Shown: positions 54,268 to 64,000, numbered from the stretch's first letter. The stretch: DNA of 64,000 nt from Spirosoma validum (GCF_014699035.1 NZ_JACXAA010000018.1:1-64000); one strand, 5' to 3'. The notes: generated from the sequence alone by a model not told the origin. A program made the numbers and translations.

Positions 54268-54822
54268 ATGAACAGACGGGAAGCAGTAACACGAGTCGCC
54301 TGGATACTGGGCGGAACCTTTTCGGCACCTACCTTACAGGCGATGAGCCGATGGGAGGAACTGGCAACGAAAGGTAAACTACAGCCTCAGGCAGGGTCGT
54401 TTCTGACCGAAACCCAACAGGCCATTGTGGCACGAGTGACCGAACTCATCATCCCCAAAACCGATACCCCCGGTGCGCTGGATGCCGGTGTGCCGGATTT
54501 TATGGAGGTGATGCTTCGCGACTGCTACAAAAAACCAGCGCAGGATACGTTTTTGGCCGGCGTTGTTGACCTGGAACGGAAAGGATTCCTGAACCTTCCG
54601 CCCGATCAGCAAACGACAACGCTGAAGCAGATTGAAACCGAAGCGCAGAAGAGCACTAGTCCAACGTTCTGGCTCATCACCAAAGAACTGACCCTGCTGG
54701 GCTATTTCACCTCGGAAGTCGGGGTTAAAGCGTCGTTTGATTACCAGCCCATTCCGGGACGATTCGAAGCTATTAAAATTAAGCCGGGGCAGAAAGATTT
54801 TATGTACGGCAATCAGGCATAG
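54268..54822 (+). CDS. Gluconate 2-dehydrogenase subunit 3-type protein (Tat-like signal)
   Basis: From ATG 54268 the protein has 184 residues and starts MNRREAVTRVAWILGG, a twin-arginine-type signal. The Gluconate_2-dh3 pattern follows: LTETQQAIVARVTELIIPKTDTPGALDAGVPDFMEVML...GYFTSEVGVK. Such subunits pair with FAD-dependent GMC oxidoreductases and carry them through the Tat pathway. The GMC gene starts 36 nt downstream. The protein ends in the usual MYGNQA-like tail. Confidence 0.88.
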   Translation: MNRREAVTRVAWILGGTFSAPTLQAMSRWEELATKGKLQPQAGSFLTETQQAIVARVTELIIPKTDTPGALDAGVPDFMEVMLRDCYKKPAQDTFLAGVVDLERKGFLNLPPDQQTTTLKQIETEAQKSTSPTFWLITKELTLLGYFTSEVGVKASFDYQPIPGRFEAIKIKPGQKDFMYGNQA

Positions 54823-54858
54823 AGCGAAAATCAATCGCTCGTTCACTCATTAATTGAT

Positions 54859-56568
54859 ATGAATCTCAATATAAAATCAGAAAAAGCCCAGACCTACGAC
54901 GCTATTGTGGTGGGATCAGGCATGACGGGAGGCTGGGCCGCCAAAGAACTCACCGAAAAAGGTTTAAAAGTACTGATGATCGAACGGGGCTACGAACTCA
55001 AGCACGTCGAAGATTACAAAACAGCGATGAAAGATCCCTGGGAGTTTGAACACCGGGGTAAAATCTCCAACGTAGCGGCCGAAGAACATTACGCAACGAT
55101 GTATTTTTCGGCCAAAGAAGGTTCACAGCATCTCTACACCAACGACAAAGAACATCCGTACGTCCAGAAGCGCCCGTTCAACTGGATTCGGGCGTACCAT
55201 ACGGGTGGGAAATCGTTGCTGTGGGGTAAGCATACGTATCGCTGGAACCAGGAAGATTTCCTGGCCAATGCCAAACAGGGTATCGGTATCGACTGGCCGA
55301 TTCGCTATGAAGATCTGGTTCCGTGGTATTCCTACGTCGAAAAGTTTGTGGGTGTCAGCGGCACGCCTGAGAAATTAGCGGTTCTGCCGGATAGTCATTT
55401 CCTACCCGGTATGGCGATGACTGCCCCTGAACTTCATTTGAAAAAATCCGTGGCGCAGAAGCTGAATCGACCCATCACGATTGGGCGGGTCGCCCACCTG
55501 ACCAAAGCGCAACCGCAACATCTGGCCGTGGGTCGAACGGATTGTCAATTCCGGAACCGGTGTTCGCGCGGATGTCCGTATGGGGGTTATTTCAGTTCGT
55601 TAGCTGCTACGTTGCCCGCTGCTCGAAACACGAACCGGCTGATGATTGTGCACAATGCCATTGTGAAAGAAATTCTGCTGGACGATAAAACGCAGAAAGC
55701 GAAAGGGGTACGAGTCATTGATCAGAACACAATGGAGGTGCGGGAGTTCTACGCCAAAGTGATTTTCCTGAATGCAGGCACCGTCGGCTCTACATCGATT
55801 CTGATGAACTCGAAATCGGCTCGTTTCCCCAATGGTCTCGGAAACGACAGTGATCAATTGGGCCGTAATTTAATGGACCATCACCTGGCGATTGGCGCAA
55901 GAGCAGACATCGACGGGTTTGAAAATGATTACTTCTTCGGGGCGCGTCCCGGAAGTTTATACATTCCGCGATTCCGCAACTGGGGAAATGATAAGCGGAA
56001 CTACCTCCGGGGCTTTGGCTACCAGGGTGGCGCTACTCGCGCTGACTGGTCGCGGGGGGCAACAGAAACGGGCTTTGGTGGCGATTTCAAACAGAAAATG
56101 ACCCAGCCTGGCCCCTGGAAAATTAATCTCAGCGGCTTTGGCGAAGTCCTACCCAATCCGGACAACCGCTTCTACCTCAGCGACGACCAGAAAGACAAAT
56201 GGGGTCTGCCACAGGTTGTGTTCGACGCTGATTTTGGCGAAAACGAACTAGCCATGCGAAAAGACATCATGAATGACGGCGCCGAAATGCTGGAAGCCGC
56301 TGGCTTTAAGAACGTAGTGGCTTACGATAATCCCGTTGCGCACATGGGCCTGGGTATTCACGAGATGGGAACGGCTCGTATGGGAAAAGATCCTAAGACG
56401 TCGGTCCTGAACAAGTTTAATCAGGTGCACGCCTGTAAGAACGTATTCGTAACGGATGGATCAGGCATGACTTCGGCCTCAAATGTCAATCCATCATTGA
56501 CATATATGGCCCTTACAGCTCGCGCAGCAAACCATGCCGTCGAGCAGTTGAAAGCGCGCAGTCTTTGA
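54859..56568 (+). CDS. FAD-dependent GMC oxidoreductase (sugar/glycoside dehydrogenase type)
   Basis: The 569-residue enzyme starts with an FAD-binding Rossmann motif (YDAIVVGSGMTGGWAAKELT). It has FNWIRAYHTGGKSLLWGKHT, a Cys-rich DCQFRNRCSRGCPYGGY segment, NAGTVGSTSILMNS and the C-terminal GMC block HEMGTARMG...NVFVTDGSGMTSASNVNPSLT. It has no signal of its own, consistent with hitch-hiking on the Tat-exported subunit 3. The family oxidises sugar hydroxyls; in Bacteroidota some members make 3-keto-glycosides. The exact substrate is inference. Confidence 0.9.
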   Translation: MNLNIKSEKAQTYDAIVVGSGMTGGWAAKELTEKGLKVLMIERGYELKHVEDYKTAMKDPWEFEHRGKISNVAAEEHYATMYFSAKEGSQHLYTNDKEHPYVQKRPFNWIRAYHTGGKSLLWGKHTYRWNQEDFLANAKQGIGIDWPIRYEDLVPWYSYVEKFVGVSGTPEKLAVLPDSHFLPGMAMTAPELHLKKSVAQKLNRPITIGRVAHLTKAQPQHLAVGRTDCQFRNRCSRGCPYGGYFSSLAATLPAARNTNRLMIVHNAIVKEILLDDKTQKAKGVRVIDQNTMEVREFYAKVIFLNAGTVGSTSILMNSKSARFPNGLGNDSDQLGRNLMDHHLAIGARADIDGFENDYFFGARPGSLYIPRFRNWGNDKRNYLRGFGYQGGATRADWSRGATETGFGGDFKQKMTQPGPWKINLSGFGEVLPNPDNRFYLSDDQKDKWGLPQVVFDADFGENELAMRKDIMNDGAEMLEAAGFKNVVAYDNPVAHMGLGIHEMGTARMGKDPKTSVLNKFNQVHACKNVFVTDGSGMTSASNVNPSLTYMALTARAANHAVEQLKARSL

Positions 56569-56633
56569 TAGTCAGTTGATTTGGTGAGTTGCTGAATATA
56601 GTCTCTGGCTACACTCAGCAACACGAATTCGTT

Positions 56634-58823
56634 ATGCAACGACAATACACGTTTTTCTGGCTGTTCCTTTTGATTTCTTTTCCCCGATCTGTCTTTGCAC
56701 AAACGAAGGGGGAAAAGAAGCAGCCTATTGTCGTTGCCTTCGATACCACCAACAAACCAATACGTTTTGGGGTAAGCCATCTGGAAAAAGCGCTTCAAAA
56801 AGCTGGGCAGTCAGTGAAGATCATGCCGATTAGCTCAGGCAGCTCCAGTGACGCTATTACGTTACGTATCCTGCCGATGAAAAGCGAACCATCGCTCCGG
56901 GAAGAAGGCTATCGGATCAGTTACCAGACTGACAGACTTCTGATTACCGCTATTAATGCTACGGGGGCGATGTATGGCGCTATGGATGCAGCGGAGCAGA
57001 TTCAGATGGGCAAGCCCTGGAAGAAACTACCACCAAAAACGGTTAATCCACATTTTACAGTCCGGGCTTTGAAGGTGAACTTACCATGGTCATCCTATCG
57101 AACCGGGCCAGCGATGGAGGTACACAACGAGGTTTGTCGGGACTTAACGTACTGGCAGCGGATGCTGGATCAAATGGCAGAGAATCGCTTCAATGTGCTA
57201 TCGCTCTGGAATGTGCATCCGTTCTCGTTCATGGTAAAGCCGACTAACTTCCCCGAAGCAAACAACTTTTCAGATAAGGAAATGGCCGACTGGAAACACT
57301 TCTGGACGGACTTATTCCGGATGGCAAAAGAGCGCGGGATTGAGCCATACATTGTAAACTGGAACATTGCCGTATCGCCCGAATTTGCGAAGCACTACGG
57401 TGTTCAGGAGCGAAACGATACGTCGGCGGTTGTTAAGCGCTATACGCGCGAAGTTGTTACGCAGGTCATTAACGAATATCCCGAATTGGCAGGTATTGGC
57501 ATTACGTTGGCCGACTGGATGAGCAACTTCAAAACTGACGGTTCAACGCTGCCTGATATGACACCGAAAGATCGGGAAGACTGGCTCGAAGAGACAATTG
57601 TAGCTGGAATCAAAGCGGCCAATCGACCCGTTAAGTTTCTGCACCGTTCTGTTCTCTCCGCCGATCCAGGAGAAATGCGACGCGTAATCGATAACGCTAA
57701 CCTACCGGATACGACGCTGGTCGAAATCAAATTCAACTGGTCGCATGGTCATTCGACACCGGTATTGGCCCTCACCCACGATTCGCATTCTGGTCAGCGT
57801 GACGATGGCTATTGGAATCCCTTGCCTAGGAATTACCGGGTTCAGTGGATGATTCGGAACGAGGACTTTTTCATTCTTCGCTGGGGTCAGCCAGATTTTA
57901 TTCGTCGGCACATTGCGCAAAATACCGCACCTTACGTCAATGGTTATTTTGTTGGCTCAGAGGGCTATATACCGGCGAAAGACTATTCTCACCTGGACAA
58001 CGCGCATCGCACCTGGACTTATGCCTTTGAGAAACAATGGCTGTTTTATCAACTCTGGGGGCGCTTGCTTTTTGATCCAAAGACACCGGATGCCGTATTT
58101 GAGGCCAGTTTCGCAAACCGCTACGGTCTCAAATCTGGTAAATTACTACTCGAAGCGACTGCCGCTGCCAGTCAGATGCCCTTACGTCTGGCATCATTTT
58201 ACGGCTCTACCTGGGATTATACGCTTTACTCGGAGGGCTTTCTGGCGCCATTTACGGCCAGCAAAGGTTTTCAGGATAACGTATCGGCCTTCATTTCGAT
58301 CAATGAATTAATCGATCATCAGACGCTGGCTCCCGACTACATGTCCATCAAAGACTACGTCAACTGGAATCAGGAAACGAAAGCTATCCCTAATGGTAAG
58401 ATCAGTCCGATACTACTTGCCGATCAACTGGAAACGGACAGCAAAACTGTTTTAACGCGAGTAGAACAACTGCGTCCTGGTTCCTCTCCTACGTTGATCT
58501 GTGAGTTAGCTGACCTGGAAGCCTGGGCCTATTTGAGCCAGTATTTTGCGGATAAGCTTCGGGCTGGAGTAGCGCTGCATACGTATCGCCTTTCGCAGAA
58601 TAAAGCGCAGCAGCAACAAGCCGTTGCGTTGCTGACGAAATGCCTGACGCACTGGCGCAAAGTAAGCGAGATTACCGCCAGTCATTACCAGGAAGTGCCT
58701 TACATTGAGGGTTATCGGGTAAAAGATAAAGCCTCCATGGACGCCCGCTATTTCTCCTGGACGAAATACCTGCCACAGGTTGAGCGCGATATTCAGTTAG
58801 CCCAGAAAAATAATACGGATTAA
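56634..58823 (+). CDS. Secreted glycoside-hydrolase-like protein (GH20b/GH67-type N-terminal domain, TIM barrel)
   Basis: From ATG 56634 the product has 729 residues with a signal peptide (FFWLFLLISFPRSVFAQ). Residues about 25-125 form an alpha/beta domain like those preceding GH20 and GH67 barrels (HLEKALQKAGQSVKIMP; TDRLLITAINATGAMYGAMDAAEQI). A TIM barrel follows (NRFNVLSLWNVHPFSFMVKP, RGIEPYIVNWNIAVSPEF) and then a helical C-terminal part. GH20's D-E pair is not apparent. It may be an alpha-glucuronidase-like enzyme or an uncharacterised family. It lies in the Sus operon. Confidence 0.65.
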   Translation: MQRQYTFFWLFLLISFPRSVFAQTKGEKKQPIVVAFDTTNKPIRFGVSHLEKALQKAGQSVKIMPISSGSSSDAITLRILPMKSEPSLREEGYRISYQTDRLLITAINATGAMYGAMDAAEQIQMGKPWKKLPPKTVNPHFTVRALKVNLPWSSYRTGPAMEVHNEVCRDLTYWQRMLDQMAENRFNVLSLWNVHPFSFMVKPTNFPEANNFSDKEMADWKHFWTDLFRMAKERGIEPYIVNWNIAVSPEFAKHYGVQERNDTSAVVKRYTREVVTQVINEYPELAGIGITLADWMSNFKTDGSTLPDMTPKDREDWLEETIVAGIKAANRPVKFLHRSVLSADPGEMRRVIDNANLPDTTLVEIKFNWSHGHSTPVLALTHDSHSGQRDDGYWNPLPRNYRVQWMIRNEDFFILRWGQPDFIRRHIAQNTAPYVNGYFVGSEGYIPAKDYSHLDNAHRTWTYAFEKQWLFYQLWGRLLFDPKTPDAVFEASFANRYGLKSGKLLLEATAAASQMPLRLASFYGSTWDYTLYSEGFLAPFTASKGFQDNVSAFISINELIDHQTLAPDYMSIKDYVNWNQETKAIPNGKISPILLADQLETDSKTVLTRVEQLRPGSSPTLICELADLEAWAYLSQYFADKLRAGVALHTYRLSQNKAQQQQAVALLTKCLTHWRKVSEITASHYQEVPYIEGYRVKDKASMDARYFSWTKYLPQVERDIQLAQKNNTD

Positions 58824-58914
58824 CTCTGTTGCTCATAGCATCAGACAACTAGAATCAGTACCGAAGACCCTTATCCTAATCCCCTACCATGAGCCTAAGC
58901 GCTCATTTGTACTT

Positions 58915-61098
58915 ATGGAACGTAGAGATTTTATCAAAACCAGCGGCCTTATTGGAAGTACGTACGCGCTTTCAGGAGCTTCTCTATTCGCTAACTCGCC
59001 GACTCTTACTTCGAACGTAGCACCCGCCGATACGTTCTGGCTCGATGGGCCGATGCGATGGGCACAACTCGCCTTTGTAGAACGCGACCCTGGCCACTAC
59101 GATCCGGATTTCTGGCTCAATTATTTTAAGCGGATTCATGCGGATGGCGCTCTGCTCAGCGCTGGTGGTATCGTGGCGTTCTACCCAACCAAGATTCCAC
59201 TCCATCACCGCAGCGAATTCATGGGCAATTCCGATACGTTAGGCTATCTGGTTGATGGGTGCAAAAAACAGGGCATGAAGATCATGCTACGTACCGACCC
59301 CCATGCCGCCCGACAGGATGTTTATGACGCCCACCCGGACTGGATTGCGGTAACGGCTGATGGGCAAAAACGCCGTCACTGGGCTAACCCGGATTTGTGG
59401 GTCACCTGCGCCTTAGGTCCCTACAACTTTGAATTCATGCCTCAGGTGAATAAGGAGATCATGGAGAGATTCAAACCGGAAGGCATTTTTTCAAACCGAT
59501 GGCACGGTCATGACATTTGCTACTGCGAACATTGCCAGCGCAATTTCAAAGCGGCTTCAGGACTTGAATTACCTCAGAAAGCCGATAAGCTTGACCCAAC
59601 GTATCGCAAATGGGCCGACTGGAAAATGAAGCGACTGCGGGAAGTCTGGGCCTTATGGGATTCAGGCATTCGTCAACAGCAACCGACATCCCGGTTTATT
59701 CCCAACGGTTTCCCGGATAAAGTATTGACGGGGAAAGAAGCCGACCTCTTCTTTGCCGACCAGCAGGCCCGGCGCGGCCTAACTCCGCCCTGGGCCAATG
59801 GGAAGGGTGCCAAAGAGCTACGTTCTACCCTAGGTATGAAACCCCTGATTGGAATTTTCAGCGTCGGGATCGAAGAAGAATTCCGCTGGAAAGATTCGGT
59901 GCAAAGCGATGCAGAGATTCGAATCTGGGTAGCTGAAGGAACGGCCAACGGCATGCGGCCCTGCTTCGTTAAATTCGGGGGTGATATTTACGACAAGCGT
60001 TGGATGGAAGCCGTTGCCAGGCTCTACGAAGGCTATCACAAGAACGAAAAATACCTTCGTAACACGGCACCGATGGCCCGCGTTGGCGTTGTTTATTCCG
60101 AACAAACCGACCGTAATTATGGAGGCAAAGCGTGGCAGCAAAAAAGTGGAGACCATGTAGATGGGTTTTATCATAACCTCGTCGAGAGCCGGATTCCGTT
60201 CGATATGGTTAACGATCGCCTGCTCACGCCCGATGATCTCAAGCGGTTTAAGCTGCTAATTCTGCCCAATATTGCCGCTCTTTCTGATGCGCAGTGCAAG
60301 CAGATACAAGCGTTTGTCGATGCTGGCGGGAGTGTGATCGCTACGTTTGAAACCTCACTTTATGACGAAGAAGGCAATCAGCGACCGAACTTTGGCCTGG
60401 CCAGCTTATTTGGTGTTACGTACGATCAGAAAGTAGAAGGCCCGATGCGGAATAGCTATCTGCACATGAATCAAAATGCGAAGGACAGCCAGACGCAACT
60501 GATTCTGAAAGGGCTCGACGATACGCCCCGGATCATCAACTCGATTTATAAAGTGGCCGTAAAGCCAACCACTACGTTCCCTAGTCCGGTTACGCTCATT
60601 CCGACCTATCCTGATTTACCGATGGAGGACGTTTACCCACGCGTAGCTCAGACAGATACGCGGGAGATATACCTGCGACAGGTCGGCAAAGGACGCGTTG
60701 CCTACATTCCCGGCGATCTGGATCGGTCGTTCTGGCAACTCCTGAATGTCGATCATGGCCAATTGCTTACTAATGTCGTTCAATGGGCGCTTGACGAAGA
60801 ACCAATCGCTTCTGTAAATGGACCAGGCGTGATCGATGTCAATGTGTGGCGGCAGGATAAGTCAATGACGGTTCATTTAGTTAATCTGACCAATCCCATG
60901 ATGATGAAAGGGCCATTTCGGGAGCTGATTCCTGTCGAAGCGCAGGTTTCGGTTCAGGTTCCGGCTGGCGCCAAGGTGACGGGAGTTAAGCTACTGATGA
61001 GTGAGCAAAAGCCCAAATTCGAACTTAAAGGCGGAAAAGTGACGCTGACTGTGCCCAAAATTCTCGATCATGAGATTGTCGCGCTGGATTTAGCGTAA
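58915..61098 (+). CDS. Tat-exported glycosidase-like protein with beta-galactosidase trimerisation-like domain
   Basis: The 727-residue protein begins MERRDFIKTSGLIGS, a Tat signal. The barrel part has HADGALLSAGGIVAFYPTKI, MKIMLRTDPHAARQDVYDAH and a metal-like motif GHDICYCEHCQRNF, which is typical of alpha-amylase/GH42-related putative glycosidases. Residues about 390-500 are a class-I amidotransferase-like domain as in GH42 trimerisation domains (RVGVVYSEQTD; LLILPNIAALSDAQCKQIQA). A C-terminal beta domain follows. Catalytic residues are not assigned and the substrate is unknown. Confidence 0.65.
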   Translation: MERRDFIKTSGLIGSTYALSGASLFANSPTLTSNVAPADTFWLDGPMRWAQLAFVERDPGHYDPDFWLNYFKRIHADGALLSAGGIVAFYPTKIPLHHRSEFMGNSDTLGYLVDGCKKQGMKIMLRTDPHAARQDVYDAHPDWIAVTADGQKRRHWANPDLWVTCALGPYNFEFMPQVNKEIMERFKPEGIFSNRWHGHDICYCEHCQRNFKAASGLELPQKADKLDPTYRKWADWKMKRLREVWALWDSGIRQQQPTSRFIPNGFPDKVLTGKEADLFFADQQARRGLTPPWANGKGAKELRSTLGMKPLIGIFSVGIEEEFRWKDSVQSDAEIRIWVAEGTANGMRPCFVKFGGDIYDKRWMEAVARLYEGYHKNEKYLRNTAPMARVGVVYSEQTDRNYGGKAWQQKSGDHVDGFYHNLVESRIPFDMVNDRLLTPDDLKRFKLLILPNIAALSDAQCKQIQAFVDAGGSVIATFETSLYDEEGNQRPNFGLASLFGVTYDQKVEGPMRNSYLHMNQNAKDSQTQLILKGLDDTPRIINSIYKVAVKPTTTFPSPVTLIPTYPDLPMEDVYPRVAQTDTREIYLRQVGKGRVAYIPGDLDRSFWQLLNVDHGQLLTNVVQWALDEEPIASVNGPGVIDVNVWRQDKSMTVHLVNLTNPMMMKGPFRELIPVEAQVSVQVPAGAKVTGVKLLMSEQKPKFELKGGKVTLTVPKILDHEIVALDLA

Positions 61099-61146
61099 CC
61101 CGATACTAATTTGCCTGATTCCTAACTCACTAACTGCGAATAACTC

Positions 61147-62916
61147 ATGGTTTGGAAACAAGTTATTGACCCGTTTAACAATATCGCTTTATCTGTCCTG
61201 GTGGCGGCAATTCCCATTCTGTTTATTTTCTGGGCGCTGATCATCCGAAAAATGAAAGGCTACCAGGCCAGCCTGATCGCTACAGCCATTGCGATGCTTA
61301 TCGCCGTTTCTGTGTATGGTATGCCCATAAAACTGGCGCTTTTATCGGCTGCGCACGGAGCACTGTACGGCTTATTCCCTATTTGCTGGCTGGTCGTTAT
61401 GGCCGTATTTCTATTCAACGTTACGGTGAAAAGTGGCCAGTTTGAGATCATTAAACATTTCATGGCGTCTATTACGTCTGACCGACGACTACAGGCGCTG
61501 TTGATTGCTTTTTCGTTCGGCTCATTTCTGGAAGGCACGGCTGGCTTTGGGGCTCCGGTTGCCATTACGGCAGCTATGTTGGTTGGTCTGGGGTTCAATC
61601 CGCTTTACGCATCGGGTATTTGCCTGATCGCCAATACCGCGCCGGTTGCTTTTGGCTCGATCGGCATTCCCATTACGGTGGCTTCGCAGGTATCGGGGAT
61701 TCCAGAATTGCCGATTTCGCAAATGGTAGGCCGAACCCTCCCGCTTCTGTCAATCGTGTTGCCTTTTTATCTGGTTAGCATTATTGCCGGGGTGAAAAAA
61801 GCGCAGGAAATTTGGCCCGCGGTTTTAGTATCGGGGATTACGTTCGCTTTCCTTCAATATTTCTCCTCCAATTTCCTGGGGCCTGCCCTACCCGACGTTA
61901 TTGCGGGATTAGGCTCGATTATTTGCCTGATGACCTTTTTGCGCTTCTGGAAACCCAAAAGCGTCTGGCGCTTTGCCAACGAACCAGCCGCTACGATCAA
62001 TACTGACATTAGCTATACCAATAGTGAGCTGGTCAGAGCGTGGACGCCTTTTATTGTGCTGACCATTATGGTGATTGCCTGGGGCATACAACCCATCAAA
62101 GACGCGCTCAATTCAGCCGGCATGGTTCAGTTCGAGTTTCCGGGGCTCCACAATGCTATCCAGGGCGAAGACGGAACCTTACTTCCTAAATTATTCAAGT
62201 TCAATTATTTATCAGCCGCCGGCACAGCCATTTTAATTGCCGCGCTTGTTGCCATTCCGTTGGTTGGGCTAACGTATCGTGAGGGCGCTGGTGTGTTTGG
62301 CGCTACGTTAACCCAACTCCGATTTCCGATTCTGACGATTGCTGCGGTGCTGGGGTTTGCCTATGTTCTGAACGATTCGGGCATGACACTCACAATGGCC
62401 GACGTATTGGCCAATACGGGCGCTTTATTCCCATTTTTCGCGCCCGTATTGGGCTGGCTGGGAGTCTTTATCACCGGCTCCGATACGTCTGCTAACGCCT
62501 TGTTCAGTAAACTGCAGTACGCTACGGCGCAATCCATCGGCGTTGATCCGGTGGTGACAGTGGCCGCTAACATATCCGGTGGTGTGGTCGGTAAAATGAT
62601 TTCGCCACAATCCATTGCCGTGGCAGCAGCAGCGGGGAACCTGGTAGGCAAAGAATCTGAGTTATTCCGTTTTACAGTGAAGCATAGCTTCATTATGCTG
62701 AGCCTTATCTGCCTCATTGTTCTGGCGCAGGCATATGTCGTTAAATGGCTGATTCCAGTCTATGAAATGCTGGGTAGCAAAAAAGCCACTGTCCTGCCCG
62801 ATCTAACCAAAGGGTACACGTATCTAATTGTTCTGGCTGTTTTATTAGCGGTTATCGCGTCGGCTATTTTGATGACAACCCGAAAAAAGCAGCAAACGCC
62901 TAATTTAGTTAACTGA
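61147..62916 (+). CDS. L-lactate permease family transporter (LctP)
   Basis: The 589-residue membrane protein has about 13-14 hydrophobic segments. The LctP signature GSFLEGTAGFGAPVAITAAML lies near 120-140, and GSDTSANALFSKLQ and ISPQSIAVAAAAGN are typical of the second half. Proteins of this family take up lactate or glycolate with protons. It follows the glycosidase genes by 48 nt and precedes a hydroxyacid dehydrogenase, so its substrate may be a hydroxy acid released from the locus substrate. Confidence 0.87.
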   Translation: MVWKQVIDPFNNIALSVLVAAIPILFIFWALIIRKMKGYQASLIATAIAMLIAVSVYGMPIKLALLSAAHGALYGLFPICWLVVMAVFLFNVTVKSGQFEIIKHFMASITSDRRLQALLIAFSFGSFLEGTAGFGAPVAITAAMLVGLGFNPLYASGICLIANTAPVAFGSIGIPITVASQVSGIPELPISQMVGRTLPLLSIVLPFYLVSIIAGVKKAQEIWPAVLVSGITFAFLQYFSSNFLGPALPDVIAGLGSIICLMTFLRFWKPKSVWRFANEPAATINTDISYTNSELVRAWTPFIVLTIMVIAWGIQPIKDALNSAGMVQFEFPGLHNAIQGEDGTLLPKLFKFNYLSAAGTAILIAALVAIPLVGLTYREGAGVFGATLTQLRFPILTIAAVLGFAYVLNDSGMTLTMADVLANTGALFPFFAPVLGWLGVFITGSDTSANALFSKLQYATAQSIGVDPVVTVAANISGGVVGKMISPQSIAVAAAAGNLVGKESELFRFTVKHSFIMLSLICLIVLAQAYVVKWLIPVYEMLGSKKATVLPDLTKGYTYLIVLAVLLAVIASAILMTTRKKQQTPNLVN

Positions 62917-63035
62917 TTTCCATTCTTTCCCTAAATAAACCCCGCTCTGGAAACCATAAGATCGTGTTGCAAGACAATTATCTTGCGAGGCTCGAAAGTG
63001 AGGCTGACGTTCATTAGTGCGGGAAAATTCGACTT

Positions 63036-63992
63036 ATGAAGATTGTAGTATTAGATGGTTATACGCTTAACCCGGGTGATTTATCCTGGGAAGATTTAGA
63101 GAAACTAGGCGACCTAACAGTTTATGACCGTACCCCAACCGATAAAGTCGTGGAGCGAGCGCAGGACGCTGAAATCGTTTTCACTAATAAAACTCCGCTA
63201 GGCGAAGACATTCTGGAAAAATTGCCTAAGCTGAAATTTATCGGCGTACTGGCCACAGGGTACAACATTGTCAATACAGACGTAGCGAAGAAAAAGGGGG
63301 TGATTGTGTGCAATGTACCGGGCTATGGTACAGCATCGGTCGTTCAGATGACTTTTGCGCTTCTTCTCGAACTCACTCAACACGTTAAGCATCATAGCGA
63401 CACCGTGAAAGCCGGAAAATGGGCCAGTTCTGTAGACTGGTGCTATTGGGATTATCCGTTGGTCGAATTAGCCGGAAAAACAATCGGTATTATTGGGTTC
63501 GGCAGTATTGGTGAAAAAGTAGGTGACATAGCGACGGCTTTCGGTATGAATATCATCGGCTCGAAACGACACCGTACAGATCAATCACACCGGAAAAACT
63601 TTCGCTGGGCCGATATTCCTGAATTACTCGAGCAGTCTGACGTAGTGAGTATTCATACACCATTAGTACCTGAAACCAAGGGGCTCATCAATCAGGCGAA
63701 TCTGGCGCGTATGAAACCGTCAGCGTTCTTACTCAATACGTCCCGTGGACCGATCGTTGTGGATCAGGACTTAGCCGATGCGTTAAACAACGATGTGATT
63801 GCCGGGGCCGGCATTGACGTTTTATCCGCTGAACCACCATCAACCGATAACCCGCTCTTTCAAGCAAAAAACTGCCTCATTACTCCGCATATTGCCTGGG
63901 CAACGAAAGAGGCCCGAACCCGGCTTATGGCGATTACAGTCAGAAATTTAACGGCCTTCCTTGAGGGGAATCCAATCAATGTAGTCGATTAA
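63036..63992 (+). CDS. D-2-hydroxyacid dehydrogenase (glycerate dehydrogenase-like)
   Basis: The 318-residue NAD-dependent enzyme has the Rossmann signature TIGIIGFGSIGEKVGDIA (about 149-166), SRGPIVVDQDL (catalytic Arg in SRG), the Glu in AEPP and the catalytic His in LITPHIAWAT. FTNKTPLGEDILEKLPKLKFIGVLATGYN and the GTASVVQMTFALLLE block fit glycerate or hydroxypyruvate reductases. It likely interconverts hydroxypyruvate and glycerate or a similar acid. It ends 8 nt before the window end, so the following gene is not visible. Confidence 0.88.
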   Translation: MKIVVLDGYTLNPGDLSWEDLEKLGDLTVYDRTPTDKVVERAQDAEIVFTNKTPLGEDILEKLPKLKFIGVLATGYNIVNTDVAKKKGVIVCNVPGYGTASVVQMTFALLLELTQHVKHHSDTVKAGKWASSVDWCYWDYPLVELAGKTIGIIGFGSIGEKVGDIATAFGMNIIGSKRHRTDQSHRKNFRWADIPELLEQSDVVSIHTPLVPETKGLINQANLARMKPSAFLLNTSRGPIVVDQDLADALNNDVIAGAGIDVLSAEPPSTDNPLFQAKNCLITPHIAWATKEARTRLMAITVRNLTAFLEGNPINVVD

Positions 63993-64000
63993 CCAGGTGC

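Overview
The window looks like the chromosome of a Bacteroidota bacterium of the Cytophagales, close to Spirosoma. The signs are SusC/SusD pairs, a FecR/ECF-sigma pair, type IX secretion (T9SS) C-terminal sorting domains, many secreted 'QVGIG' and peptidase-S74 proteins, start regions with little Shine-Dalgarno signal, and Bacteroidota-type tyrosine recombinases. No database search was possible; family names come from motifs read in the translations.

Layout. (1) 1-5729 is housekeeping chromosome: fabI, an alpha/beta hydrolase overlapping an RsmF-like rRNA methyltransferase, kdsC, bioA and a tRNA-Gly(CCC) gene. (2) 5687-29766 is an integrative element inserted in the 3' half of that tRNA. A 44-bp perfect direct repeat (5687-5730 and 29723-29766) gives its ends. 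It carries two tandem tyrosine recombinases, a regulator that resembles a phage antirepressor, three related small unknown ORFs, and a divergent repressor with a large inverted-repeat operator. Its cargo includes a Tat-exported lipoprotein with an insecticidal Cry-type domain I, an ECF sigma/ArsR pair, secreted adhesin-like proteins, two T9SS-sorted proteins, an orphan LytTR regulator, and a likely defence patch (PD-(D/E)XK endonuclease plus partner; DUF4062-pYEATS protein). (3) From 29767 the sequence again looks like the left end of a related element: a terminator, 12-bp-pitch repeats and about 160 bp similar to 5828-5985. This suggests tandem accretion. Then come S74/adhesin genes and decayed genes (33-35 kb). 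(4) 34.8-42 kb holds a glucuronoxylan-type set: a GH115 remnant, a carbohydrate acetylesterase, a CE15 glucuronoyl esterase and a GH2 enzyme. (5) 42-46.7 kb holds two decayed ECF sigma genes, an ArsR paralogue and a choice-of-anchor-A secreted protein. (6) 47113-63992 is a co-directional polysaccharide/glycoside utilisation locus: ECF sigma, FecR, SusC, SusD, gluconate-2-dehydrogenase subunit 3, GMC oxidoreductase, two glycoside-hydrolase-like enzymes, a lactate permease and a D-2-hydroxyacid dehydrogenase.

How it works together (inference). In the last locus SusC/SusD would import a glycoside sensed through FecR and the sigma factor, the periplasmic GMC/subunit-3 pair would oxidise it, the hydrolases would cleave it, and the permease and dehydrogenase would handle hydroxy-acid products. 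In the island, the recombinases and divergent repressor form the mobility core and the cargo gives interaction (toxin, adhesins) and defence functions. The most unusual gene is the Cry-like lipoprotein at 7742-9346.
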